Source of the DNA: an uncultured Aquimarina sp.
GTDB lineage: Bacteria; Bacteroidota; Bacteroidia; Flavobacteriales; Flavobacteriaceae
Direction of reading: 5' to 3'
Assembly (NCBI GenBank): GCA_947496355.1
Contig: CANMCO010000007.1
Span: forward strand, 62,001-126,000
DNA length: 64,000 nt
Shown here in pieces: positions 1-8,694 of the stretch; within the stretch, counting starts at the first letter, position 1, and each line of letters opens with the position of its first letter. The translations under genes were made by a program, and so were the position numbers. Below the pieces are notes generated by a model, which was not told where the DNA came from, searched no databases, and saw only the letters and a program-made list of their open reading frames with translations.

Positions 1-1022
1 CATCAGATAAAGCAGAATCTTATTTTAAAGAATGGAACACATTATATGATATTGAAACGTATGTCGAAAGTGGAGCTGATCTAAATACGTTTGAAGCGGG
101 ATATAAAGGAAAAGAGACCGCTACATTTCCTTATGATTTGGCTAAATTAAAAGATCAAAATTTAGGATATGACATTATTAAGTCTTCTGCTTTTGGAAAT
201 AGCCTTACTGCAGATTTTGCAATTGAAGCAATTAGCGGTGAAAAATTGGGAGATGATGAGGTAACCGATTTTCTTACTGTTAGTTTTTCTAGTACAGATT
301 ATGTAGGACACAATTTTGGAGTTAATTCTAAAGAGATTCAAGATACTTATTTACGATTGGATAAAGATTTAGAACGATTTTTAAATGCTTTAGATAGCAA
401 AGTAGGTAAGGGGCAATATACTGTTTTTCTAACAGCAGATCACGGAGCGGTGCATGTGCCATCATACCTGAAATCACTTAAAATACCAGCAGGTTATTTT
501 AATCGAGATGTATTTACAAAAAAGGTTGAGGCATTTGTGAAGAATAAATTTAAGATCGATAGTTTGATTGAGAATATGTCTAATAATCAAGTTTTTTTCA
601 ATTATGAAGTTGTATCAAAAAATGGAGTTAATGCCGAAGAACTTCAAAAATCCATAGCACATTTTGTATTACAGGAAGACCAAATTGATAAAGTATTCAC
701 CAGAAATCAGCTAGAATCAAGTAATTATACCTCTGGAATCGCACATTTAATACAAAAAGGGTTTAATCAAAAAAGAAGCGGAGATGTTGTTATTGTGTAT
801 GATCCTGCAACTATTATGTATTCTCGAACTGGATCTACTCATGGTAGTGGATTAACATATGATACACATGTTCCTTTACTATTCTTTGGTAAGGGAATAA
901 AAAAAGGAAGTACGGTTAAAGAGACGTGTATTACAGATATAGCACCTACAATTTCAGCTATGTTAGGAATTGCATTTCCTAATGGTGCCACAGGGAATGT
1001 TTTATCTTTTGTATTAGAATGA
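1..1022 (+). CDS. PafA-like alkaline phosphatase, 3' part
   Basis: This is the C-terminal part of an alkaline phosphatase superfamily enzyme, probably a periplasmic phosphomonoesterase like Flavobacterium PafA. The reading frame is open from base 3 to the stop at 1022, so the start lies outside the window; the TTG at 138 is only an internal codon. The metal-ligand motif TADHGAVHVPSYLK (around base 435) and the late motif STHGSGLTYDTHVPLLFFG (around base 835) are both present. They correspond to the second Asp-His pair and the last zinc-binding His of the PafA type. The ending TDIAPTISAMLGI is also typical. The nucleophile region is not in the window. The gene ends just before a long bidirectional hairpin terminator. 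Confidence 0.85.
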   Translation, partial: SDKAESYFKEWNTLYDIETYVESGADLNTFEAGYKGKETATFPYDLAKLKDQNLGYDIIKSSAFGNSLTADFAIEAISGEKLGDDEVTDFLTVSFSSTDYVGHNFGVNSKEIQDTYLRLDKDLERFLNALDSKVGKGQYTVFLTADHGAVHVPSYLKSLKIPAGYFNRDVFTKKVEAFVKNKFKIDSLIENMSNNQVFFNYEVVSKNGVNAEELQKSIAHFVLQEDQIDKVFTRNQLESSNYTSGIAHLIQKGFNQKRSGDVVIVYDPATIMYSRTGSTHGSGLTYDTHVPLLFFGKGIKKGSTVKETCITDIAPTISAMLGIAFPNGATGNVLSFVLE

Positions 1023-1023
1023 A

Positions 1024-1074
1024 AATATTAAGTCAAACTGAGTTTATCTAAAAAACTCAGTTTGACTTAATATT
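1024..1074. terminator. bidirectional intrinsic terminator
   Basis: A perfect 22-bp inverted repeat pairs 1024-1045 with 1053-1074 around a 7-nt loop (ATCTAAA). It lies between the convergent phosphatase (+) and SDR (-) genes and probably ends both transcripts. Confidence 0.8.
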
Positions 1075-1085
1075 CAGAATATCTC

Positions 1086-1832
1086 TTAATTTCTTCCTGC
1101 AATTACACCTCCATCGGTATCCCATATGGCACCAGTAACCCATGAAGCTTGGTCAGATAACAAGAAGGTGATACTATTTGCTATGTCTTGCGGTGTGCCA
1201 TTTCTTCCAATTGGATGAAAATGGTTAAACCCTACTAAAGCTTTTTTTGCCTCTTCCGCACCTCCAAAAACGCTATCATATACAGGAGTGTCAACTACAG
1301 CAGGAGATACTGCATTTACACGTATTCCGTGATCTGCCAATTCCATAGCAAGATGTTGTGTAAGTGAATGTAGTCCGGCTTTTTGCATAGAATATGCAGA
1401 GGAAGGGGTAGCTTTTACTGCTTGTTTTGCCCACATAGAGCCTACGTTAACAATGGCACCTCTATTATTTTCTTTCATTTTTTTCGCGGCAGATTGCGTA
1501 ATGAAAAAGAAGCCACGATTCAAATCCTGATAAGAGTCATAATCTGCTACAGTATGATCCAAAAACGCTTTTGGACCAAAAATTCCCGAAGCATTTACCA
1601 GATAATCCAATTGATCCAATTTAGAAATGGTTTGTGTGAGATCATTTACACTTTCTGAGTTTGTAATATCAACCTGATGTTTTATAATGTTTGCATGATC
1701 TACTATCTTAGAAGGATTTCGTCCTACCACATGTACGGTAGCGCCTCCTTTAATTAATGTGTCTACGGTTGCTTTTCCGATTCCACTGGTTCCACCAATT
1801 ACTAACGCAGTTTTGTTTTTGAATTGAGTCAT
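1086..1832 (-). CDS. SDR family NAD(P)-dependent oxidoreductase
   Basis: This is a classical short-chain dehydrogenase of 248 residues, the usual family length. The Rossmann nucleotide-binding motif GGTSGIG is at 13-19, NASG at 80-83, and the catalytic Ser132, Tyr147 and Lys151 (YSMQK) are in place. The C-terminus has the usual [11 protein letters not shown] signature. The substrate cannot be told from sequence. The gene lies 62 bp downstream of a TetR regulator on the same strand. A palindromic operator (1860-1873), identical in its arms to one in front of the regulator, sits just upstream of this start. It is therefore probably induced when that repressor binds its ligand, perhaps a xenobiotic or lipid-like aldehyde or ketone. 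Confidence 0.9.
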   Translation of the reverse strand: MTQFKNKTALVIGGTSGIGKATVDTLIKGGATVHVVGRNPSKIVDHANIIKHQVDITNSESVNDLTQTISKLDQLDYLVNASGIFGPKAFLDHTVADYDSYQDLNRGFFFITQSAAKKMKENNRGAIVNVGSMWAKQAVKATPSSAYSMQKAGLHSLTQHLAMELADHGIRVNAVSPAVVDTPVYDSVFGGAEEAKKALVGFNHFHPIGRNGTPQDIANSITFLLSDQASWVTGAIWDTDGGVIAGRN

Positions 1833-1859
1833 TTTTAAATATATTTAGTTAATAAATGA

Positions 1860-1873
1860 ACAGACAAGTCTGT
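1860..1873. promoter_or_regulatory. TetR operator upstream of the SDR gene
   Basis: ACAGAC-AA-GTCTGT is a 14-bp palindrome centred about 35 bp upstream of the SDR start. The same arms recur at 2492-2505 in front of the tetR gene. The core GACNNGTC resembles the operators of the LmrA/YxaF type of TetR repressor, so this is the likely binding site of the adjacent regulator. Confidence 0.75.
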
Positions 1874-1894
1874 CTTTTTGTGAATAAATTTTTT

Positions 1895-2458
1895 TTAGTT
1901 TAAAATATTTCTACAGAGCGATAAACCTGCTTTAATAGGCCATGGATCTTGATGTAATTTACTTTCAGAAATTGAGCCTTCATATACCAAATAAATTTGT
2001 CTGGCAAGTGCTTCGTTTTTTTGGTCAGAATCTTGAGGGTAGTTTTTGTCTATTAATTCTTCTATATACGCAATAAACTCTCCCTTCTGTTTTTGGATCT
2101 CTTTTTTTATCTTTTCATTTTCTTTGGGGATTTCTGCTATCGTATTTAAACACCAGCATCCATTAAAATCTTTTTGATCAAAGAACTCCTGAAGAAAATA
2201 GAATAATGCATATAGTTTATTTTTCCCTTCTTCAGCATTATTAACAAAGACTTTTATATCATTAATGAATGTTTCATTTCTATATGTAAGATATGCAAGG
2301 CAGATTTCTTCTTTTGAAGCAAAATGGTTATATAATGTGGCCTTGGCTATACCAGCTTCTTTAATAATTTCATTGATACCTGTAAGGTTGTATCCTTTAC
2401 TATAAAAAAGGTTTGAAGCAGTTTCAATAATATGCTGTCTAATTAATGAATGTTTCAT
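1895..2458 (-). CDS. TetR/AcrR family transcriptional repressor
   Basis: This is a 187-residue TetR-type repressor. The N-terminal helix-turn-helix spans about residues 10-55 and contains GINEIIKEAGIAKATLYNHF, with the family signature TLYNHFxSKEE. The C-terminal part is a ligand-binding helical domain with a Cys pair (CWC, near 101-103), as seen in LmrA/YxaF-like regulators. The operator palindrome at 2492-2505 lies immediately upstream and a second copy precedes the SDR gene, which implies autoregulation and control of the SDR. A TATATTTG promoter box ends only 5 nt before the ATG, so the message may be leaderless. Confidence 0.9.
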   Translation of the reverse strand: MKHSLIRQHIIETASNLFYSKGYNLTGINEIIKEAGIAKATLYNHFASKEEICLAYLTYRNETFINDIKVFVNNAEEGKNKLYALFYFLQEFFDQKDFNGCWCLNTIAEIPKENEKIKKEIQKQKGEFIAYIEELIDKNYPQDSDQKNEALARQIYLVYEGSISESKLHQDPWPIKAGLSLCRNILN

Positions 2459-2463
2459 GGAAG

Positions 2464-2471
2464 CAAATATA
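2464..2471 (-). promoter_or_regulatory. -7 box of the tetR promoter
   Basis: On the minus strand the sequence reads TATATTTG, an exact match to the Bacteroidota TAnnTTTG box, five bases before the tetR ATG. No clear TTG/TTTG -33 element is seen at 19 bp. The operator at 2492-2505 covers that position. Confidence 0.6.
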
Positions 2472-2473
2472 TA

Positions 2474-2520
2474 AAATAGTTCTAAAAATAGACAGACTTG
2501 TCTGTTTTTAGAACTATTTT
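2474..2520 (-). terminator. hairpin terminator of the GT2 gene with embedded TetR operator
   Basis: An almost perfect inverted repeat of about 47 bp (arms AAAATAGTTCTAAAA...) has the operator ACAGAC-TT-GTCTGT (2492-2505) at its tip. Three extra bases occur in one arm. Read on the minus strand, it follows the glycosyltransferase stop (2578) by 58 bp and is followed by a T-rich stretch, as expected of an intrinsic terminator. It sits directly in front of the tetR promoter, so one element serves both functions. Confidence 0.7.
2492..2505. promoter_or_regulatory. TetR operator upstream of tetR
   Basis: ACAGAC-TT-GTCTGT is a 14-bp palindrome whose arms are identical to those of the 1860-1873 site. 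It covers the -33 region of the tetR promoter, consistent with autorepression. Confidence 0.75.
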
Positions 2521-2577
2521 AACTTTTTAACTAGGCTATAGTGGTTAAGATGTTTTCGAATAATCTTATTTCTTTTC

Positions 2578-3420
2578 CTAAAAAATCTTTTCTTTAATTT
2601 TTTTCCATCGCAGTTTGCGAATAAACTTTCCTTCGTCTTTAGACACAAGAAATGGCTGTTTTTTTGCTTTGAAATAGCCTTTTAGGTAATCAATGATGAG
2701 CTTGGGTTGCTTTTTAAGAAAGGCTAACTTTAATGAAGCTATTACCGTAATCCAAAAACCATAACGCATGCGATAGAATGCTTCACCTTGTTTGTATTTT
2801 GCTTTAGGATTATAAGTATTTCCTGTTGGTTTAAGGTGCTTAACGATCAATGATGAATCGGTTTTAATTTCCCAATTATGATATTGTGCCAGTAATTCAT
2901 CTATAGTATCCCATCCCATAGCTGGCTTTAGGCCATTAATATCCTCAAAGCAAGCTTTACGATATGCTTTTAATGCACCACGTATGTGATCTTTGTTGGT
3001 TAAATTTTCTAATATCCATTCTTGACCTTTTTCAATATGACAAAAACCTCCTACCATTCCTATATTATTCTGATTATTGAAATGCCTTGTCATTTTTTCT
3101 AAATAATTTGAGGGAAAAATGAGATCAGCATCGAACTTGCAAATGATATCGTAGTCACTATCCAATGTCTGAAAACCTTGATAAAAAGCATTAATCACTT
3201 TGCTGCCAGGCATATGATCTTGCGATGATTTAGTTTTTACCTGGTCTATAAAATCATACCTGTTCCTATAGTCGTCAAGAATGCGCTCAGTATTATCAGT
3301 AGAATTATCATTAACAACAACAATTTTTTTAGGAAGAAGTGTTTGTGTAACCAAAGACTCAAGTGTTTTAGAAATAAAACGTTCTTCGTTATGAGCAGGT
3401 ATGACAATGTATATTTTCAA
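2578..3420 (-). CDS. glycosyltransferase family 2
   Basis: This GT-A fold glycosyltransferase of 280 residues probably transfers a sugar from a nucleotide donor onto a surface glycan or lipid at the inner face of the membrane. It opens with the GT2 signature IVIPAHNEERFISKTLESL. VVNDNSTDNT follows near residue 35, and the metal-binding DxD motif FDADLIF is at about 96-102. No membrane helices are evident, although the C-terminus is basic. It is the last gene of a probable three-gene unit (KAS III-like enzyme, methyltransferase, GT2) with gaps of about 50 bp. The acceptor and donor cannot be deduced. Confidence 0.85.
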   Translation of the reverse strand: MKIYIVIPAHNEERFISKTLESLVTQTLLPKKIVVVNDNSTDNTERILDDYRNRYDFIDQVKTKSSQDHMPGSKVINAFYQGFQTLDSDYDIICKFDADLIFPSNYLEKMTRHFNNQNNIGMVGGFCHIEKGQEWILENLTNKDHIRGALKAYRKACFEDINGLKPAMGWDTIDELLAQYHNWEIKTDSSLIVKHLKPTGNTYNPKAKYKQGEAFYRMRYGFWITVIASLKLAFLKKQPKLIIDYLKGYFKAKKQPFLVSKDEGKFIRKLRWKKIKEKIF

Positions 3421-3471
3421 GAGACGATTTCAGTTTTAAAATTAAAAACCACTAGCTAAAAGTGCTAACTA

Positions 3472-4038
3472 TTAGTTTTTTATCCTTTCTGCATAAACAA
3501 TATAATATCTTGGTGTAAAAAGACGAAGTAAGGGGCGAAATCCAAGTTTCTTAACAGGGTGTGTCCATTTGTCTCTAGCTTTAATTTCCCAGCCAGCTTT
3601 TTCGAGTAACCAGTCAAATTGCCAATCTTCAAATTCGTGATAGTGCCTGTCCCATGGGTCAGTTTTACTTTGATAAGCAGGGGAGAACCATAATTTTAAA
3701 GGTACAGAGGCTACTAATTTATCGGCTTTTATGTCTTTCAGTATATTAAAAGGAGCAATCAAATGTTCAAAAATTTCAAAAGCGGTTATAATCTCGGCAT
3801 CGGCCGTTTTTACAACTTCGGTATTTAGATCCAAATCTTCTCCAGAAGTATTGGATACTGTATATCCTTCTTTTTCCATAAATTCTACGAAGGGATTTCT
3901 AACTCCAAGATCAAGAATCTTTGATGGAGCAGGAGTATGCTCTCGCAGAAATTCAAGTGTTTTTTGATAACGTTTATGAGGAAAAGTTCCTTCGTACATA
4001 ATGGTATAATCAGTAATTGCAGATGTAAAAATAGACAA
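3472..4038 (-). CDS. class I SAM-dependent methyltransferase
   Basis: This is a small methyltransferase of 188 residues. Motif I is ILDLGVRNPFVEFM (about 40-53), where the usual glycine-rich loop is shortened to LGVRNPF. An acidic residue pair follows (GEDLDLN), and motif IV-like ITAFEIFEHLIAPFNIL is near residue 80. The ending WQFDWLLEKAGWEI is common in Bacteroidota methyltransferases of glycan clusters. It lies between a KAS III-like gene and a GT2 gene on the same strand, so it may modify a glycolipid or surface sugar. The substrate is unknown. Confidence 0.75.
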   Translation of the reverse strand: MSIFTSAITDYTIMYEGTFPHKRYQKTLEFLREHTPAPSKILDLGVRNPFVEFMEKEGYTVSNTSGEDLDLNTEVVKTADAEIITAFEIFEHLIAPFNILKDIKADKLVASVPLKLWFSPAYQSKTDPWDRHYHEFEDWQFDWLLEKAGWEIKARDKWTHPVKKLGFRPLLRLFTPRYYIVYAERIKN

Positions 4039-4086
4039 TTACTCAGATTACTATATCTACTTAAGATATAATTTTAACAGAAGCCT

Positions 4087-5148
4087 TTAAAACTGATATA
4101 GAAAAGCATTAATATTCATACCGGCACCCACGCTAGCAAATAACAACATATCTCCTTTCTTGATTTGCTGATTTTCTATTTTTCCATTCAAAATTAAGTC
4201 ATATAAAGTTGGGATAGTAGCAACACTGCTATTTCCCAATTTCTGAATACTCATTGGCATGACACCATGTGGTACTTCTTGACCAAATAAATCGTAGAAC
4301 CTTTTTACAATGGCTTCATCCATTTTTTCATTTGCCTGATGGATTAGAATTTTCTTTATGTCGGTGATATCTACATTAGTTTTATCCAGACAAGCTTTCA
4401 TGGCTAATGGTACATGGTTTAGAGCAAATTCGTATATTTTTCTACCATACATCTTAATATACTTATTGTTGTCATCAGAGGTATTCTTATACGTTTTTCC
4501 GAAGAATAGGAAATTACTTTCTTCAAATGTATGAGAGGCGCTTATTGTAGAAATTATTCCTCCAGTTTCTTTTGTGATTTCAAGTATTGAAGCCCCCGCA
4601 CCATCAGAATAAATCATAGAATCCCTATCGTGTTCATCTATAACACGTGACAATGTCTCTGCACCAATAACAAGGCACTTTTTGGCCATGTTACTTTTTA
4701 TGAATGACTGTGCTTGTATTACACCTTCGATCCAGCCCGGACATCCAAAAAGCACATCGTAGGCTACACAATACGGGTTTTTTATTTTTAATTTATGTTT
4801 TACTCTTGCAGCGAGGCTAGGTACTGTATCTGCCTGGGAAGAGTTACTATCAACGTCTCCGAAATTATGAGCTACTATTATGTAATCAAGTGTTTCAGGG
4901 TCGATTTTAGCATTTTTTATTGCTTTTTCTGCAGAAAGAAAGGCTAGGTCAGAGGTGTTTTGTTGTTGAGATGCATATCTACGCTCTTCAATGCCCGTTA
5001 TTTTTCTGAATTTTTCTATTATTACATTAGTTGGGTGCTGGATTTGTTCTCCATTTCCAGTATAGAATTGATGATCGAAAAAATCTTCATTTTTCTCTAT
5101 TTCATTAGGAATGTAGCTTCCTGTGCCTGTTATTTTGATATTCATCAT
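4087..5148 (-). CDS. 3-oxoacyl-ACP synthase III family protein (FabH-like)
   Basis: This is a thiolase-fold condensing enzyme of 353 residues. The catalytic triad of KAS III enzymes is complete: Cys136 (VLFGCPGWIEG), His270 (ILIHQANEKM) and Asn306 (LGNSSVATIP). It is longer than housekeeping FabH (about 320-330). It stands away from the usual fatty-acid synthesis genes, next to a methyltransferase and a glycosyltransferase. A specialised acyl condensation is more likely than primary fatty-acid initiation; this is inference. Two ATG codons in tandem (5148, 5145) could serve as start. An 18-bp palindrome lies 48 bp upstream. Confidence 0.85.
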   Translation of the reverse strand: MMNIKITGTGSYIPNEIEKNEDFFDHQFYTGNGEQIQHPTNVIIEKFRKITGIEERRYASQQQNTSDLAFLSAEKAIKNAKIDPETLDYIIVAHNFGDVDSNSSQADTVPSLAARVKHKLKIKNPYCVAYDVLFGCPGWIEGVIQAQSFIKSNMAKKCLVIGAETLSRVIDEHDRDSMIYSDGAGASILEITKETGGIISTISASHTFEESNFLFFGKTYKNTSDDNNKYIKMYGRKIYEFALNHVPLAMKACLDKTNVDITDIKKILIHQANEKMDEAIVKRFYDLFGQEVPHGVMPMSIQKLGNSSVATIPTLYDLILNGKIENQQIKKGDMLLFASVGAGMNINAFLYQF

Positions 5149-5195
5149 TCCTAATTATATGTTAGATTAGGAAAGATAGGTATAATAAATGGTTT

Positions 5196-5213
5196 TATTA
5201 TGCATGCATAATA
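5196..5213. promoter_or_regulatory. 18-bp perfect palindrome, putative operator
   Basis: TATTATGCATGCATAATA is a perfect 18-bp palindrome in the upstream region of the KAS III-like gene. A near-consensus -7 box (TATCTTTC on the minus strand, 5171-5178) lies 17 bp closer to the gene, which places the palindrome over the -33 region. The bound regulator is unknown. Confidence 0.45.
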
Positions 5214-5269
5214 TGTTTTACGATGCCCAAACCTTTCTAGTAGGTAACATACGAATAAAACGCGTAGTA

Positions 5270-5638
5270 TTATATCCTTAATTGCATTACTGTGGCGATT
5301 GATAAAGCTCTTGTTTTAATAAGCTCTGCTTTTTCCCCCTTAAAATTACTATCTACTGTTTTATGAAATAAAGACAACCAAGTGTCAAAATGAATTTTTT
5401 CTAGCTTTTTTTTACTACTTAAGTTTTTATGAATTTGCATGACATTCTTTTTATAACCTCCTGTTCTTAGTAATTGCTGTTCCCAGAAATCTGTAATTTC
5501 TGGTATATGGTCATCTAGGTTAATTTTTGCAATTTCGGTAAAGAACATGCCTATCGTTGGATTTACCAGGGCATCATTATAAAAAGCTCTCATCAGAAAC
5601 TCTATATCTTTTCTTGTTGTAATGTCTTGCACTATCAT
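5270..5638 (-). CDS. group III truncated hemoglobin
   Basis: This 122-residue protein is of the group III truncated hemoglobin (Ctb-like) family, a single-domain haem protein for oxygen or nitric oxide handling. Visible family features are FWEQQLLRTGGYKKNVMQ in the middle and IHFDTWLSLFHKTVDSNFKG, whose His is the likely proximal haem ligand. The length fits the family. It lies immediately upstream of the gcvP terminator region, transcribed in the same direction as gcvP but placed beyond gcvP's 3' end, so it is probably a separate transcript. No nitrosative-stress regulator is adjacent. Confidence 0.85.
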   Translation of the reverse strand: MIVQDITTRKDIEFLMRAFYNDALVNPTIGMFFTEIAKINLDDHIPEITDFWEQQLLRTGGYKKNVMQIHKNLSSKKKLEKIHFDTWLSLFHKTVDSNFKGEKAELIKTRALSIATVMQLRI

Positions 5639-5653
5639 TTGATTTTAAAAAAA

Positions 5654-5679
5654 AAGAGGTAGCTGCCAAGCTACCTCTT
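5654..5679 (-). terminator. intrinsic terminator of gcvP
   Basis: An 11-bp stem pairs AAGAGGTAGCT (5654-5664) with 5669-5679 around a 4-nt loop. On the minus strand it is followed by an unbroken T run (complement of 5647-5655). It starts 25 bp after the gcvP stop. Confidence 0.9.
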
Positions 5680-5703
5680 ACTAGTTTTATTCAGAATTCA
5701 CTT

Positions 5704-8559
5704 TTAAGCTTCTGCTTCCATGTACTCCTCGATAGGAGCACAGGTACAAATTAAATTTCTATCTCCATATGCATCATCTACACGACGTACAGATGGCCAA
5801 AATTTATTTTCGGCAATATACGACAGAGGATATGCGGCCTGCTCTCTTGAATAAGGGAAGTCCCATTTATCTGAGGTAAGCATAGCCAGTGTATGCGGAG
5901 CGTTTTTCATTACATTGTTTGGGTTGTCCACATTTGCTTCTGCAATTTCTTGACGTATAGATAACAAAGCATCACAAAAGCGATCTAATTCGGCTTTGCT
6001 CTCACTTTCTGTTGGTTCTATCATGATCGTTCCGGCAACCGGAAAAGAAACTGTAGGGGCATGGAAACCATAATCCATTAATCGTTTTGCAATATCCGTA
6101 ACTTCAATACCGTTTGCTTTAAAAGGTCTACAATCAATTATCATTTCGTGTGCAGCTCTTCCTCTTTCACCTACATACAACACACTATATTGTCCATCTA
6201 GACGCTCTTTGATATAGTTGGCATTCAATATTGCGTATTGAGTAGCTTCTTTTAAACCACCTGCACCCAACATAGTGATATATCCATAAGATATTAAACA
6301 TGCCAGAGCAGATCCCCAAGGAGCTGCAGAAATAGCTGTAATGGCATTATCTCCACCTGTTGGTATAATAGGGTTGCCTGGTAAAAATGGAACCAATTGT
6401 TCTGCAACACAGATTGGTCCAACACCTGGTCCACCACCACCGTGAGGGATTGCAAATGTTTTGTGTAAGTTAAGGTGGCAAACATCTGCACCAATAGCCC
6501 CAGGGTTAGTCAAGCCAACCTGAGCATTCATATTTGCACCGTCCATATATACTTGTCCACCATTATCATGAATAATTTTGGTAATTTCTTTAATAGCTGA
6601 TTCATATACTCCGTGAGTAGAAGGATAAGTGACCATTAAAGCAGCAAGATTGTCCTTATATTTCAGAGCTTTGTCTCGTAAATCATCTACATCTATATTT
6701 CCTTCTTCGGTAGATTTAGTAACAACTACTTTCATCCCAGCCATAACAGCAGAAGCAGGATTTGTTCCATGGGCAGACGACGGAATCAAACAAATATTTC
6801 TATGATGATCGTTTCTGGATTCATGATAAGCACGTATCACCATTAATCCTGCAAACTCTCCTTGGGCACCAGAATTTGGTTGTAAAGATGTTGCAGCAAA
6901 ACCTGTAATCTCAGTAAGTTGATTTTCCAGTTTTTTGAGAATTTCCTGATATCCTTGAGCTTGTTGTACAGGTGCAAAAGGATGTATATTTCCCCATTGT
7001 GGGTCACTTAGAGGTAACATTTCTGAAGCCGCATTAAGTTTCATGGTACATGACCCAAGAGCAATCATAGAATGATTTAATGAAAGATCCTTTCGCTCTA
7101 ACTTTTTGATATAACGCATCAATTCTGTTTCAGAATGATAAATATTAAATACCTCATTAGTCAGGAATTCAGTATTTCGCCTTAAGGTTTGATCAATATT
7201 CTTGCTGTTCTCGATTTTAAGAATCTCAGGTGTATCTTTTCCTGAAACTTGAGCAAAGATTGAAATTATGGCATTTAAGTCTTCAATTGTAGTTGCTTCA
7301 TTTAAAGAAATAGACACTGTATTAGTATCAGGGTAATAAAAGTTTACCTCTTGTTTTTCTGCTATTTCTTTTACTTTATTAACATCGACTTCTATACGAA
7401 TGGTATCAAAATAGGATGTATTAAGTTGTTTGAAACCTAGTTTTTCTAGAGCTTCACTTAATACAACAGTAGAATTATTCACTTTTGAAGCAATGTATTC
7501 TAATCCTTCTGGCCCGTGATAAACCGCATACATCCCTGCCATTACAGCTAGTAAGACCTGTGCAGTACATATATTTGATGTGGCTTTGTCGCGTTTTATA
7601 TGTTGCTCTCTAGTTTGAAGCGCCATACGAAGGGCGCGATTACCATTCATGTCTTGGGTAACTCCAATAATTCTACCAGGAATATTTCTTTTATATTCTT
7701 CTCTTGTTGCAAAATATGCTGCATGCGGTCCTCCGTAACCTAACGGAATTCCGAAACGCTGCGTTGTACCTACAACAACATCTGCATCAAAACTTCCTGG
7801 AGATTTTAAAGATACCAAGCTTAAAATATCTGCTGCAACTGCAACTTTAATCTCTGATTTATGTGCTTTTTCTACAAAATCCGCATAGTCATATACTTGT
7901 CCTGATTTTCCAGGATACTGTAAAATGGCTCCATAAAATTCTGTAGAAAAGGTAAATTGTTGATGATCTCCAACAACTAATTCAATATCAAGAGGTATTG
8001 CACGGGTTTTTAATAATGAAAGTGTTTGCGGAAGAATTTCTTCGGAAACAAAAAACTTATTTATGCCGCTCTTTTTTTGATCTCTAGAACGTACCGCATA
8101 AAGCATAGTCATGGCTTCTGCAGCAGCAGTGCTTTCGTCTAGTAAAGATGCATTTGCTAGTTCCATACCAGTAAGATCGCAGATCATTGTTTGGTAATTC
8201 AATAGTGCTTCTAATCTACCTTGAGCAATTTCTGCTTGATATGGCGTATAAGCGGTGTACCAACCCGGATTTTCTAAAATATTACGTTGGATAACTGCAG
8301 GTAAACAAGCTTCATGATACCCTAATCCAATATAGGTCTTGAAAACCTTGTTTTTTGATGATAGTTTTTGAATATGTGCTGAATATTCTTGCTCACTCAT
8401 TGCAGCATCAAGATTGAGTGATTTGTTTAAAAGAATATCGTCAGGAACAGTCTCATAAATCAATTGTTCCATAGAGTCTACCTTAACGGTATTCAACATG
8501 CTGTCTAAATCCTTTGTTGAAGGACCAATATGACGCAGTTTAAAAGAGTCAGTTTTCAT
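5704..8559 (-). CDS. gcvP: glycine dehydrogenase (aminomethyl-transferring), P protein
   Basis: This is the P protein of the glycine cleavage system. It decarboxylates glycine with pyridoxal phosphate and passes the aminomethyl group to the lipoyl H protein. It is a single long chain of 951 residues (the fused N and C halves), the usual size in Bacteroidota. The PLP lysine is about Lys700 in [18 protein letters not shown], followed by the glycine-rich loop. The N-terminus FKLRHIGPS is also typical. I use the ATG at 8559 ([12 protein letters not shown]) rather than the in-frame ATG at 8598, because a TACTTTTG promoter box (8588-8595) overlaps the upstream codons. gcvH and gcvT are not in the window. 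Confidence 0.97.
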   Translation of the reverse strand: MKTDSFKLRHIGPSTKDLDSMLNTVKVDSMEQLIYETVPDDILLNKSLNLDAAMSEQEYSAHIQKLSSKNKVFKTYIGLGYHEACLPAVIQRNILENPGWYTAYTPYQAEIAQGRLEALLNYQTMICDLTGMELANASLLDESTAAAEAMTMLYAVRSRDQKKSGINKFFVSEEILPQTLSLLKTRAIPLDIELVVGDHQQFTFSTEFYGAILQYPGKSGQVYDYADFVEKAHKSEIKVAVAADILSLVSLKSPGSFDADVVVGTTQRFGIPLGYGGPHAAYFATREEYKRNIPGRIIGVTQDMNGNRALRMALQTREQHIKRDKATSNICTAQVLLAVMAGMYAVYHGPEGLEYIASKVNNSTVVLSEALEKLGFKQLNTSYFDTIRIEVDVNKVKEIAEKQEVNFYYPDTNTVSISLNEATTIEDLNAIISIFAQVSGKDTPEILKIENSKNIDQTLRRNTEFLTNEVFNIYHSETELMRYIKKLERKDLSLNHSMIALGSCTMKLNAASEMLPLSDPQWGNIHPFAPVQQAQGYQEILKKLENQLTEITGFAATSLQPNSGAQGEFAGLMVIRAYHESRNDHHRNICLIPSSAHGTNPASAVMAGMKVVVTKSTEEGNIDVDDLRDKALKYKDNLAALMVTYPSTHGVYESAIKEITKIIHDNGGQVYMDGANMNAQVGLTNPGAIGADVCHLNLHKTFAIPHGGGGPGVGPICVAEQLVPFLPGNPIIPTGGDNAITAISAAPWGSALACLISYGYITMLGAGGLKEATQYAILNANYIKERLDGQYSVLYVGERGRAAHEMIIDCRPFKANGIEVTDIAKRLMDYGFHAPTVSFPVAGTIMIEPTESESKAELDRFCDALLSIRQEIAEANVDNPNNVMKNAPHTLAMLTSDKWDFPYSREQAAYPLSYIAENKFWPSVRRVDDAYGDRNLICTCAPIEEYMEAEA

Positions 8560-8587
8560 AGCGAAAAAACAGTTGAGATTCAGACGG

Positions 8588-8595
8588 CAAAAGTA
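8588..8595 (-). promoter_or_regulatory. -7 box of the gcvP promoter
   Basis: The minus strand reads TACTTTTG, matching TAnnTTTG, 28 bp before the ATG at 8559. It decides between the two possible gcvP starts. No glycine-riboswitch-like structure is evident in the short leader. Confidence 0.55.
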
Positions 8596-8682
8596 CATAT
8601 TTAATTGCTAAAAATTTCACAATTAATTAACCCTACCGTATGAAGTTTTTAACCAATTTCGGGGGTTATTAACAGATACCCT

Positions 8683-8690
8683 TAAATTTG
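8683..8690 (+). promoter_or_regulatory. -7 box of the UbiA-like gene
   Basis: TAAATTTG matches TAnnTTTG exactly and ends four bases before the GTG start at 8695. A good -33 TTTG at 19 bp is not seen (TTTC at 8657-8660). Confidence 0.5.
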
Positions 8691-8694
8691 TAAC

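Noticed and set aside
8560..8598. 13-residue N-terminal extension of GcvP
   Set aside because: It is cysteine- and leucine-rich, unlike the family, and overlaps a TACTTTTG promoter box.
8560..8694. Glycine riboswitch upstream of gcvP
   Set aside because: The leader after the promoter box is only about 25 nt, too short for the aptamer.
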